Counted from the stretch's first letter, positions 7,641-14,381 are shown. The stretch is 18,002 nucleotides of DNA from an uncultured Faecalibacterium sp. (GCA_900551435.1 URVW01000047.1:1-18002); one strand, 5' to 3'. Numbers and translations are program-made. The notes: generated by a model not told the origin, from the sequence alone.

Positions 7641-7667
7641 ACCTATTGACATTCTGGGGAAATAGGT
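7641..7667 (+). promoter_or_regulatory. Perfect inverted repeat overlapping the -35 box
   Basis: ACCTATT (7641-7647) and AATAGGT (7661-7667) are perfect 7-base inverted arms around 13 bases, covering the -35 box and nearly all of the promoter spacer. A further CCTAT half-site lies at 7634-7638, nine bases before the left arm. The position is what a repressor operator would occupy, and amino acid importers are commonly repressed when substrate is present. The regulator is unknown. Confidence 0.45.
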
Positions 7668-7674
7668 ATATCAT
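7646..7674 (+). promoter_or_regulatory. Sigma-A-type promoter of the amino acid ABC importer
   Basis: TTGACA (7646-7651, perfect -35), a 17-base spacer, and TATCAT (7669-7674, 5 of 6 to TATAAT). Transcription would start near 7681, leaving a leader of about 40 bases before the first permease ATG, which has AAGGAGGG upstream. Confidence 0.85.
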
Positions 7675-7720
7675 ACGGCCATCGGGAAAACCGAAATGCA
7701 ACGAAAAGGAGGGAACGGCA

Positions 7721-8380
7721 ATGGACTGGAACGTGATCGCGCAATATCTGCCGCAGTACCAAAAGGCCGCGTGGCTGACGCTGCGTCTGGGCGTCATTGG
7801 CATTTTGTGGGCCATCGTGATCGGGCTGGTCTGCGCCGTGCTCCAATACGATAAGGTCCCGGTCCTGCGTCAGCTGGTGGCAGTCTACATCCAGCTCAGC
7901 CGGAATACGCCGCTGCTGGTGCAGCTGTTCTTCATCTACTATGGTCTGCCGAAGATCGGCATCAAGACCAACGCCGAGATCTGCGGTATCGCGGGTCTGG
8001 CCTTTTTGGGCGGCAGCTACATGGCCGAAGCGTTCCGCAGCGGCTTGGAAGCCATCGAGCCGATCCAGACTGAGAGCGCCTACAGCTTGGGCATGAGCCG
8101 TTTGCAGACTCTGCGCTATGTCATCCTGCCGCAGGCGGTGTCCACCAGTATGCCGGCGTTCATGGCAAATGTCATCTTCCTGCTCAAAGAGACCAGCGTG
8201 TTCAGCGCCATCAGCCTGATGGACCTGATGTTCACGGCAAAGGACCTGATCGGCCTGTACTATAAGACGCCGGAATGTCTGTTCCTGCTGGTCGTGTTCT
8301 ACCTCATCATCCTGCTGCCGGTGTCGCTGCTGGGCAGCTGGCTGGAAAGGAGGGTGCGCTATGCCGGATTTGGGTCTTGA
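7721..8380 (+). CDS. Polar amino acid ABC transporter permease (first subunit)
   Basis: A 219-residue inner-membrane permease of the His/Glu/Gln uptake family. It forms the translocation channel with the second permease encoded next. Several hydrophobic helices are clear (for example WLTLRLGVIGILWAIVIGLV and LFLLVVFYLIILLPVSLL). The family signature SRNTPLLVQLFFIYYGLP is present, as is the EAA loop that docks the ATPase (EAFRSGLEAIEPIQTESAYSLGMS region, with ILPQA following). The ATG at 7721 is set by AAGGAGGG eight bases upstream; an open frame runs further upstream, but only through the promoter. Its last 20 bases overlap the next gene. It is the first gene of a permease-permease-ATPase-binding protein set. 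Confidence 0.95.
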   Translation: MDWNVIAQYLPQYQKAAWLTLRLGVIGILWAIVIGLVCAVLQYDKVPVLRQLVAVYIQLSRNTPLLVQLFFIYYGLPKIGIKTNAEICGIAGLAFLGGSYMAEAFRSGLEAIEPIQTESAYSLGMSRLQTLRYVILPQAVSTSMPAFMANVIFLLKETSVFSAISLMDLMFTAKDLIGLYYKTPECLFLLVVFYLIILLPVSLLGSWLERRVRYAGFGS

Positions 8381-9035
8381 CGTCCTGTTCAAGGGCAAAA
8401 ATATGATCCGACTGCTGGGCGGCTTGGGCGTCGCGCTCAAGATCAGCATGGTGTCGGTGGTCATCAGTCTGCCGCTGGGCATCCTGCTGGGCGTGCTGAT
8501 GACCTTCAAAAATCCCATCCTGAAAGCCATCCTGCGGGTGTATCTGGAGATCATCCGAATCATGCCGCAGATGGTCCTGCTCTTCCTCGTCTACTTCGGA
8601 ACGACCCGCGCCTTTGGCTGGGACCTTTCCGGCGAGACGGCTTCAGTCATCGTGTTCGTGCTGTGGGGCACGGCGGAGATGAGCGACCTCGTCCGAGGCG
8701 CACTCATCGCCATCCCGAAGCATCAGTATGAGAGCAGCGAAGCGCTGGGCCTGAGCCGTGCGCAGACGTATTGGTACATTATCATTCCGCAGACGGTGCG
8801 GCGGCTGATCCCGCTGTCCATTAACCTTATCACCCGCATGATCAAGACCACCAGTCTGGTGCTGATGATCGGCGTGGTCGAAGTGCTGAAAGTATCCCAG
8901 CAGATCATCGAAGCGAACCGTATGGCCAGCCCCAACGCGGCGTTTGGCATCTATCTGACGGTGTTCCTGCTGTATTTCTTCGCGTGCTGGCCCATCAGTC
9001 TGCTGGCCGACTATCTTGAAAAGAAATGGAAGTGA
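8361..9035 (+). CDS. Polar amino acid ABC transporter permease (second subunit)
   Basis: A 224-residue inner-membrane permease, paralogous to the preceding gene, probably forming a heterodimer with it. It shows the family motif YLEIIRIMPQMVLLFLVYFG (the P-Q variant of the more usual TP-L) and a second EAA loop around DLVRGALIAIPKHQYESSEALGLS, with IIPQTVRR after it. Hydrophobic segments cover most of the chain, and the C-terminus ADYLEKKWK is typical. The ATG lies inside the end of the first permease gene (20-base overlap) and is preceded by AAAGGAGGG, so the two are translationally linked. Confidence 0.94.
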   Translation: MPDLGLDVLFKGKNMIRLLGGLGVALKISMVSVVISLPLGILLGVLMTFKNPILKAILRVYLEIIRIMPQMVLLFLVYFGTTRAFGWDLSGETASVIVFVLWGTAEMSDLVRGALIAIPKHQYESSEALGLSRAQTYWYIIIPQTVRRLIPLSINLITRMIKTTSLVLMIGVVEVLKVSQQIIEANRMASPNAAFGIYLTVFLLYFFACWPISLLADYLEKKWK

Positions 9036-9041
9036 CCTGAA

Positions 9042-9794
9042 ATGGCAGAACCGATCCTGACCGTAGACCATCTGGTGAAAAGCTATGATGGTCAGACAAA
9101 GATCCTCGATAACGTCAGCTTTGCCGTGAAACCCGGCGAGGTCATCGTGGTCGTCGGCCCCAGCGGGTGCGGAAAAAGCACGCTGCTGCGATGTCTGAAC
9201 GGCTTGGAGCCGGTGCAGGGCGGCCGCGTGAAGCTGGGCAATGAGACCGTTGCCTACGGCGGAAAGAACCTGACGGCCCTGCGCCAGCGCATCGGCATGG
9301 TGTTCCAGAGCTATGAGCTGTTCCCGCACCTGACCGTGCTGGACAACATCCTGCTGGCCCCCACCAAGGTGCAGAAGCGCCCTAAGGCGGAGGTGCAGAA
9401 GGAAGCCGAAGCGCTGCTGGACCGTGTGGGTCTGCTGCAGAAGGCCAAGAGCTATCCGCGGGAGCTTTCCGGCGGCCAGAAACAGCGCGTTGCCATCGTG
9501 CGGGCGTTGTGTATGCACCCAGAGATCCTGCTGTTCGACGAAGTGACCGCCGCACTGGACCCGGAAATGGTCCGCGAAGTGCTGGATGTCATGCTGGACC
9601 TTGCACGCGAGGGCAAGACCATGATCATTGTGACCCACGAGATGCAGTTTGCCCGCGCGGTGGCGAACCGGGTCCTGTTCTTGGACGAAGGCCGCATCGT
9701 CGAGGAAGCCGCCCCGGCGGACTTCTTCGACCATCCGCAGACCGAGAGAGCGAAAAAGTTCCTGCATACTTTCACCTTTGATGCGGTAAAGTGA
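9042..9794 (+). CDS. Polar amino acid ABC transporter ATPase
   Basis: A 250-residue cytoplasmic ATPase that powers the importer. Motifs in order: Walker A GPSGCGKST (39-47), Q-loop Gln89 in MVFQSYELFPHLTVLDN, signature LSGGQKQR (142-149), Walker B LLFDE (163-167) with D-loop ALDPE, and switch His199 in VTHEM. These and the length match GlnQ/HisP-type ATPases. The loop after Walker B reads DEVTAALDPE where most have DEPTSALDPE; this variant is seen in the family and should not stop catalysis. The start is six bases after the second permease stop, with only a weak GGAAGTGA ribosome site, so translation is probably coupled. The gene is followed directly by a structured element rather than by the binding-protein gene. 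Confidence 0.96.
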   Translation: MAEPILTVDHLVKSYDGQTKILDNVSFAVKPGEVIVVVGPSGCGKSTLLRCLNGLEPVQGGRVKLGNETVAYGGKNLTALRQRIGMVFQSYELFPHLTVLDNILLAPTKVQKRPKAEVQKEAEALLDRVGLLQKAKSYPRELSGGQKQRVAIVRALCMHPEILLFDEVTAALDPEMVREVLDVMLDLAREGKTMIIVTHEMQFARAVANRVLFLDEGRIVEEAAPADFFDHPQTERAKKFLHTFTFDAVK

Positions 9795-9813
9795 AGCTTA
9801 TTGTGGAACTGCT

Positions 9814-9934
9814 GGCAGGATGTCGGGTGGTTTCGCAAGCAAGTGTCCGACGGGTGGGACCCTGTTGCCGAAGGCAATAGGGCGGGGTATGGAATCCCCG
9901 ACTCACTTGCGGGGAAACTACCCGATGTCCTGCC
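9814..9934 (+). repeat. Structured intergenic element, copy 1 (three-way-junction fold)
   Basis: Starts 19 bases after the ATPase stop. A long closing stem pairs GGCAGGA (9814-9820) with TCCTGCC (9928-9934). It continues through UG/UG wobbles, TCGGGT with ACCCGA and GTTTC with GAAAC, and after an internal loop GCAAGTG (9839-9845) pairs with CACTTGC (9904-9910). Inside are a 10-base-pair hairpin (9860-9869 with 9873-9882, loop GAA) and CGGGG/CCCCG (9883-9887, 9896-9900) around loop TATGGAAT. Several G-U pairs hold only in plus-strand RNA. It shares GCAAGTGTCCGA, GGGACCC, ATGGAAT and ACTTGCGGG with the element at 14450-14580. No T-run follows, so it is not a simple terminator. I cannot assign it to a known RNA family. 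Confidence 0.7.
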
Positions 9935-9963
9935 CCGTCGGCATCGGATTCTATTGTTAGAGA

Positions 9964-9980
9964 CTGCAAATTGTGTGCAG
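9964..9980 (+). other. Small inverted repeat in the binding-protein leader
   Basis: CTGCA (9964-9968) and TGCAG (9976-9980) flank seven bases in the 91-base stretch between the structured element and the binding-protein gene. No convincing promoter is visible there (TTGTGT then TATGGG after 16 bases is poor), so the downstream gene may rely on read-through from the ABC promoter. The repeat may be chance. Confidence 0.2.
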
Positions 9981-10025
9981 TTCTAGATATTGTATGGGAA
10001 AGATTTTGTAAAGGAGAACCTTCTT

Positions 10026-10934
10026 ATGAAACAGTCTAAAATTTCTCGCCGTTCCTTCCTGCTGGGTCTGGGTGCAGCCTCTGCAGCTGCTCTGCTGACC
10101 GCTTGCGGCTCTTCTTCCAGCAGCACGGCTGCTTCTGGTGCAGCATCTGGCAGTGCGGCCTCTGCGGGCAGCGACGCCGTTTACCGCACGCTGGATGAGA
10201 TCAAGGCCGATGGGACCATCAACATCGGCGTTTTCTCCGACAAGAACCCGTTCGGCTATGTGGATGAGAACGGCGACTATCAGGGCTACGACGTCTACTT
10301 CGCAAACCGTCTGGGCGAGGATCTGGGCGTTGAGATCAACTTCGTCTCCACCGAGGCCGCGAATCGCATCGAGTATCTGCAGACCGGCAAGGTGGATATC
10401 ATCCTCGCAAACTTCACCGTCACCCCGGAACGTGCCGAGGAAGTGGACTTCGCTCTGCCGTACATGAACGTTGCACTGGGCGTCATCTCTCCGGACAGCA
10501 ACGTCATCACTACGCTGGACAACTGGAATGCGGACGACCAGATGATCGTCATTTCCGGCACGACCGCTGAGACCTACCTGACCAAGAACTATCCCGACAT
10601 CCCGCTGCAGAAGTACGATTCCTATGCGACCGCCAAGAACGCACTGGAGAACGGCAACGGCGTGGCATGGGCCAACGACAACACCGAGGTCATCGCTTTT
10701 GCAAACCAGAACCCCGGCTACACCGTCGGCATCCCCTCGCTGGGCAGTCAGGACACCATCGCTCCGGCTGTCAGCAAGGGCAACACCACTCTGCTGGATT
10801 GGATCAACGATGAGATCAAGTCTCTGGGCGACGAGCAGTTCTTCCACAAGGACTATGAGGAGACTCTGGTGGACACCTACGGCGTCGATTACGAGGACGA
10901 GCTTGTGGTCGAGGGCGGCGTGACCAATGCATAA
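10026..10934 (+). CDS. Amino acid ABC transporter substrate-binding lipoprotein (cysteine-type resemblance)
   Basis: A 302-residue extracellular lipoprotein that captures substrate for the upstream permeases. The signal region has KISRRSFLLGLG (twin-arginine type), a hydrophobic stretch and lipobox LTAC with lipid-bearing Cys27, then a Ser/Ala-rich tether. The mature part is a family-3 binding protein: IGVFSDKNPFGYVDENGDYQGYD, EAANRIEYL, VDIILANFTVTPERAEEVDFALPYM, and late QFFHKDYEETL. This pattern resembles cysteine-binding members (CjaA-like) more than glutamine ones by my recollection; substrate remains uncertain. The ATG at 10026 has AAAGGAGAA nine bases upstream. The gene lies 231 bases after the ATPase, with the structured element between. 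A strong hairpin terminator follows. Confidence 0.93.
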   Translation: MKQSKISRRSFLLGLGAASAAALLTACGSSSSSTAASGAASGSAASAGSDAVYRTLDEIKADGTINIGVFSDKNPFGYVDENGDYQGYDVYFANRLGEDLGVEINFVSTEAANRIEYLQTGKVDIILANFTVTPERAEEVDFALPYMNVALGVISPDSNVITTLDNWNADDQMIVISGTTAETYLTKNYPDIPLQKYDSYATAKNALENGNGVAWANDNTEVIAFANQNPGYTVGIPSLGSQDTIAPAVSKGNTTLLDWINDEIKSLGDEQFFHKDYEETLVDTYGVDYEDELVVEGGVTNA

Positions 10935-10948
10935 TCACCGCTGAAACG

Positions 10949-10989
10949 AACAGCTCCCATCTGCAAAACTGCGGATGGGAGCTGTTTTT
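10949..10989. terminator. Bidirectional intrinsic terminator between convergent genes
   Basis: AACAGCTCCCATC (10949-10961) pairs with GATGGGAGCTGTT (10974-10986), with further pairs into the loop, and runs into TTTTT on the plus strand. On the minus strand the hairpin is followed by TTCGTTTC, so it may also end the PsiE-like transcript; termination should be stronger on the plus strand. Confidence 0.92.
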
Positions 10990-10991
10990 GC

Positions 10992-11570
10992 TTATTCGAC
11001 TTCTTCGGTGTTGTCCTCGTATTCGGAGTCGTCGTCCTCGTCCTCTTTGGTGAGGTCCTCGGCGTGGATGCGCTTGCGCAGCCGCTCGCGGAACTCTTCG
11101 GCGGGGATACCGCTCTGGTCCGGGCGAAGGTCCGGTGCGGGGTTGCCGTCGGGCAGATGTGCGCCAAAGGCCGGCACGAAGAAGAACTTGCGGACAATGA
11201 AAATCAGCGCGATGGCTCCCACGCTGAGCAGGTTCTCGAACGCGGAATCGTGGCCGACCACCAGATGGCGGGCGATGGCGTAGAGCAACACTTCCAAGCT
11301 GCTTCCGGGGCTGTGCTTGGCCAGCATCTTGATGAACTCGATGCCGATGACGATGTCGAGCGAACGCTCCAAAAAGGTGCGGATCTCCGCATCATTTCCG
11401 TCGAACAACAGCCCGGGCATCCACTTGAGCAGCGGAATGATGCTGAGCAGCAAGCCGATGAGGACCAGACCGGACAGCGCGATCTCTAATAAGGTCGAGG
11501 CTTGGATGATGTAGTTGCGCAGGGCAGTACGTCCGTGGCTCTCCACGCGGGATGTTTCTGGTTTCAGCAT
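10992..11570 (-). CDS. PsiE-like membrane protein (phosphate-starvation-inducible E family)
   Basis: A 192-residue integral membrane protein of the PsiE-like family, whose founding member is induced by phosphate starvation; its biochemical role is not known. The core LEIALSGLVLIGLLLSIIPLL, LDIVIGIEFIKMLAKHSPGS, LEVLLYAIARHLVVGH and LLSVGAIALIFIVRKFFF follows the family pattern of three to four helices with conserved charged residues at their ends. The C-terminus (about 170-192) is strongly acidic (EDEDDDSEYEDNTEEVE). The ATG at 11570 has AAGGAGAA upstream; the open frame extends 14 codons further, through that ribosome site. It has its own promoter, 108 bases after the PstS-like gene on the same strand. 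That neighbour gives a phosphate theme, but no pstCAB or phoU is present in the window. Confidence 0.85.
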   Translation of the reverse strand: MLKPETSRVESHGRTALRNYIIQASTLLEIALSGLVLIGLLLSIIPLLKWMPGLLFDGNDAEIRTFLERSLDIVIGIEFIKMLAKHSPGSSLEVLLYAIARHLVVGHDSAFENLLSVGAIALIFIVRKFFFVPAFGAHLPDGNPAPDLRPDQSGIPAEEFRERLRKRIHAEDLTKEDEDDDSEYEDNTEEVE

Positions 11571-11594
11571 GTTCCGTTCTCCTTCGCTTTTGAC

Positions 11595-11614
11595 GTTTGG
11601 CAATCTGACCAAAC
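11595..11614 (-). promoter_or_regulatory. Hairpin at the 5' end of the PsiE-like transcript
   Basis: On the minus strand GTTTGG (11614-11609) pairs with CCAAAC (11600-11595) around eight bases, within the first ~20 bases after the predicted start site. It could stabilise the mRNA 5' end or be a binding site; it could also be chance. Confidence 0.35.
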
Positions 11615-11623
11615 TTTTTCTTC

Positions 11624-11652
11624 ATTGTAGCAAAGAATCTAAGTGAAGTCAA
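11624..11652 (-). promoter_or_regulatory. Promoter of the PsiE-like gene
   Basis: On the minus strand TTGACT (11652-11647), a 17-base spacer, then TACAAT (11629-11624), preceded by TGC, an extended -10. Both boxes match 5 of 6. The start site would be near 11617, giving a leader of about 47 bases. Confidence 0.85.
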
Positions 11653-11678
11653 TCGACCTGAACAAGTTGTAAGAAAAC

Positions 11679-12653
11679 TTATTGGACCGCGACGTAGCCC
11701 GATTTTTCGATACAGGCACGGCCCGCATCGGTGCCCAGCCAGTCATAGACCTTGCGTTCCGGGCTGTCGGCGGCGGAATCCTGCCGGACAGCGGCATAAA
11801 ACTCGTTGCAGAGCGGATAGGTCTGGTCCGCGATGGTGTCGTTGGAGGGGGTCACGCCGTCCACAGCCAGCAGCCGCAGACCCGGCTTGGAATACATCTG
11901 ATCGATGTAGTAGTAGACCGAGAACCCGATGGCGTTGGCGGAATTGTTGTACTCGGCGATGCTGTCCACAAGCTCGCCCATCATGGCGGGCGAAAGCTCG
12001 GTGGGGGCATCCATCAGCTCGCCGCCCTGAATGAGCAGCTTTTGGAACAGCGTCTGGCTGCCGGAATCCTCGCCGCGCTGGAAGGCCACGATGTCGAGGT
12101 CCTCGCCGCCGACGTCCTTCCAGTTGGTGATCTTTCCCGCGTAAATGTCCTTGAGCTGCTGCTGGGTCAGGCTCTGCACGGGGTTGTCCTCGTTCACGAT
12201 GAACACCAGTGCGTCCCGGCCAATGGCCTTCTGGTCCAATGCGTTTCCGCTCTGGGCCAGCTCTTCTTTGACGGACTCCGGGGCCTCGTAGGCGATGATG
12301 AGCTTGACGCCGCTCGTCCCGTCGTTGTAGACGCCGAGGTTGCGCCATGCCCACGCGGTGGTGTTGGTGGAAACGCAGCTCTGTGCCGTTTCAAGGTCCA
12401 TGCCGGTCGTGTCGGCCATGATCTGGGCGATCAGCGGGATACAGGCCGTGCTGCCGTCCGTGATGGGAAATTCGTCCTCGGATAAGATCGGCTCGGCGGG
12501 CATTTCGCTGGCGGCAGAGGAAGCTGGTTCCTCCACCGTAGAAGAAGCTGTGCTGGAACTTGCGCTGTCACCACAGGCGGAGAACAGCGTGGCGGAAGAG
12601 AGCACGCCCAGCCCCAGCAGGAAGGAGCGGCGGGAAATTTTCGGTGCATTCAT
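11679..12653 (-). CDS. PstS-like substrate-binding lipoprotein
   Basis: A 324-residue extracellular lipoprotein of the PstS-like binding-protein fold. The signal KISRRSFLLGLG (5-16) with lipobox FSAC (Cys27) is followed by a Ser/Glu/Pro tether. Fold markers are DGSTACIPL (66-74), RDALVFIVNEDNPV (146-159), the family hallmark LTQQQLKDIYAGKITNWKDVGG, and RGEDSGSQTLF (193-203) where PstS proteins bind phosphate through Ser/Thr/Gly. It may bind phosphate, but related proteins serve other anions or roles, and no cognate permease is nearby. The ATG at 12653 has GGGAGG seven bases upstream. Only 13 bases separate it from the preceding lipoprotein gene, so the two form one unit. The first 16 residues after position 4 nearly copy those of the amino acid-binding lipoprotein. 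Confidence 0.9.
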   Translation of the reverse strand: MNAPKISRRSFLLGLGVLSSATLFSACGDSASSSTASSTVEEPASSAASEMPAEPILSEDEFPITDGSTACIPLIAQIMADTTGMDLETAQSCVSTNTTAWAWRNLGVYNDGTSGVKLIIAYEAPESVKEELAQSGNALDQKAIGRDALVFIVNEDNPVQSLTQQQLKDIYAGKITNWKDVGGEDLDIVAFQRGEDSGSQTLFQKLLIQGGELMDAPTELSPAMMGELVDSIAEYNNSANAIGFSVYYYIDQMYSKPGLRLLAVDGVTPSNDTIADQTYPLCNEFYAAVRQDSAADSPERKVYDWLGTDAGRACIEKSGYVAVQ

Positions 12654-12666
12654 AAAAATACCTCCC

Positions 12667-14286
12667 TTAGAAGTAGTAATTGGTCCCATCGTCGCTGGTG
12701 GAATCGAAAATGCTCTGGCAGTAGATCCAGTTGCCGGAAAGGTCCATCCAGCCATAGCGGAAGCCTTTGCGGGCGACGAACACGCCGTCGGGCAGGGGAT
12801 TGGCGTAGGTGCGGTAATATCCGTTGCAGACGGCCAGCCCGCGGATGACCACATTGCCGTCGCTGTCCAGCACGTCCGAGAGCCAAGTGCTGTTCGGCCC
12901 CTCGTAGCTGGCGGAAAAATAGATGCCGTCCTCGGTGGTGAGAAGGGGCGAAAGGTAGCTGTTGTAGCGCTCGTTCAGCGCGGCGGCATCCATCTGCTTG
13001 ACGACACCGTTCGGCCCGCAGACGGTGCTGGTGGTCACCTCATAGTCGTCGTTGTTGTACTGCCGCAGCCAGACCCAGCCGTCCTCTTCGGCGGTCAGAT
13101 AGACCCGCTGTAGGTTTTCGACCGGCTCGATCGTCTCATCCGTCAGCAGCGCGCCGGTGCGGGAATCGTAGGAGCGCAGGGTCCCGTCCTTGGCATAAAA
13201 GGCGAGGTCATTGGCCCCAAGGGTGATGTCCAAAAGGTCCTTGGTGTCGCCGGTGGTCAGGTCATAGAAGGTGTAGCTGGAATAGCCGTCCGAACTCAGC
13301 AGGACCAGCCCGGGGGCGTAGGCCACGACCTTTTGATCAAATTCACGCAGGACGGTGCTGTTCTCGGTGCTCACAAGGTCTACGAGCTGATAGCCGCCGT
13401 CCTCGGTGTGGAAACAGGCCGTTCCGTTTCCGCAGTAGCGCACGAAGTGGGGCAGTTCCTCGCCGGTGGAGGGGTTGAGCAGATAGGCGGCCTCGATGGA
13501 ATAGCTGGCATCAGCGGAATAAACGTCGATCTCGAGCCAGTCCGAGGGCACAAATTCGTCTCCGAACGTCCCGCTCAGGCTGGTGGCAGCAGCCCCGGCG
13601 CGGTCGGTCTGATAGACGATGTTCCCGGCCTTGTCCTGTACCTGCACGACGGAATATTGATAGAGGTCATCGTTTTCCTCGTCCGGTTCGGCGTCCCCGG
13701 GCGCATAGATGCTGAAGGCTAAATAGTCTCCGACTGCGACACAGCCGTAGGCGTTTTCGGGGACCGGAAGGTCGTTTCCGGTGGCAAGGTCCACGACCCG
13801 GACGTCACCCGCTTCGTGGTTGTTCACAGGCGAAAATGCAAAGACGTCCGGGACCCGCAGAATGAGTATCCCGCCGGAAAGCGAGAGGTCATAGTCGCGG
13901 TCAAAGGAGAGGACCTCACTGCCGGTCTTGTCATAGAGGGCACAGCGCCGCCCGGAGGGGGCGGAAGCATCCGACCACTCGACGAAATAATAGTTCGTTT
14001 CACCGGTCTGGGCGTCGGTCACGAGATAGGACGTCTCGGAAGCCGGCGACTGCCGCAGAACGGTATCGCCGCAGAGGATGGTGTTCCCGCCCACGGCATT
14101 GTAATTGTAAAGGATGCGCAGCCGGTCGTCCTGAATGGAAGAAGCGTCGTAGTCTTTGGGCGCTTCCTGTTCGGGGTGGGAAGCCGGTGCGGACGGCTGA
14201 GGAAGGATGGAGCAGGACGTGAACAGCCCTGCGGCCAGCGAAAGGCTCAGTGCGGCACATCCGGCACGGAAAAGTTTCTGTTTCAT
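12667..14286 (-). CDS. Large lipoprotein, probable beta-propeller with C-terminal WG-like repeat
   Basis: Function unknown. The 539-residue protein has a lipoprotein signal (LSLAAGLFTSC, Cys25) and a Pro/Ser/Glu tether, so it should sit on the outer face of the membrane. The rest is repeated short beta strands with turns of the type YDKTGSEVLSF, VDLATGNDLPV, YDLTTGDTKDLL and YDSRTGALLTDE, which suggests a beta-propeller. The end, KGFRYGWMDLSGNWIYCQSIFDS, is a WG-repeat-like unit. It starts with GAGGG upstream of the ATG and is followed after 13 bases by the PstS-like gene, so the two probably act together, for example as an accessory to ligand capture; that is inference. Upstream lie a promoter, a palindrome and a PhoB/PhoP-like direct repeat. 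Confidence 0.82.
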   Translation of the reverse strand: MKQKLFRAGCAALSLSLAAGLFTSCSILPQPSAPASHPEQEAPKDYDASSIQDDRLRILYNYNAVGGNTILCGDTVLRQSPASETSYLVTDAQTGETNYYFVEWSDASAPSGRRCALYDKTGSEVLSFDRDYDLSLSGGILILRVPDVFAFSPVNNHEAGDVRVVDLATGNDLPVPENAYGCVAVGDYLAFSIYAPGDAEPDEENDDLYQYSVVQVQDKAGNIVYQTDRAGAAATSLSGTFGDEFVPSDWLEIDVYSADASYSIEAAYLLNPSTGEELPHFVRYCGNGTACFHTEDGGYQLVDLVSTENSTVLREFDQKVVAYAPGLVLLSSDGYSSYTFYDLTTGDTKDLLDITLGANDLAFYAKDGTLRSYDSRTGALLTDETIEPVENLQRVYLTAEEDGWVWLRQYNNDDYEVTTSTVCGPNGVVKQMDAAALNERYNSYLSPLLTTEDGIYFSASYEGPNSTWLSDVLDSDGNVVIRGLAVCNGYYRTYANPLPDGVFVARKGFRYGWMDLSGNWIYCQSIFDSTSDDGTNYYF

Positions 14287-14330
14287 GATGGTTCCCTCAC
14301 TGGTAAAGTTTGGTGGAAGATTCCCATTTG

Positions 14331-14359
14331 ATTATAATACGAAACACCCGGACATTCCA
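14331..14359 (-). promoter_or_regulatory. Promoter of the lipoprotein-PstS-like unit
   Basis: On the minus strand a perfect -10 TATAAT (14336-14331) lies 17 bases after a poor -35 TGGAAT (14359-14354, 3 of 6). A weak -35 beside upstream repeats is what an activator-dependent promoter looks like. The start would be near 14324, with a leader of about 38 bases. Confidence 0.65.
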
Positions 14360-14381
14360 TTGCATTGGAACATCCGGGTGT
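14344..14381 (-). promoter_or_regulatory. Long palindrome over the -35 region (operator or terminator)
   Basis: Plus-strand ACACCCGGA (14344-14352) and TCCGGGTGT (14373-14381), plus TTCCA/TGGAA, enclose a 6-base loop. In minus-strand RNA the two remaining positions form U-G pairs, giving a 16-pair helix; in plus-strand RNA they would be C-A mismatches. So it favours an RNA made from the minus strand, such as a terminator for MATE-gene read-through, with a poor U-tract (UUUCGUAUUAU). As DNA it overlaps the -35 box and spacer of the next promoter, so it could also be an operator. Confidence 0.6.

Noticed and set aside
7622..7720. Earlier start for the first permease
   Set aside because: The extension would be translated from promoter DNA; the ribosome site AAGGAGGG points to the ATG at 7721.
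9814..9934. Treating the structured element as an intrinsic terminator or as an IS/MITE with target duplication
   Set aside because: No U-run follows either copy, I see no flanking target-site duplication, and arm sequences differ between copies while pairing is kept, which does not fit a recently moved inverted-repeat transposon.
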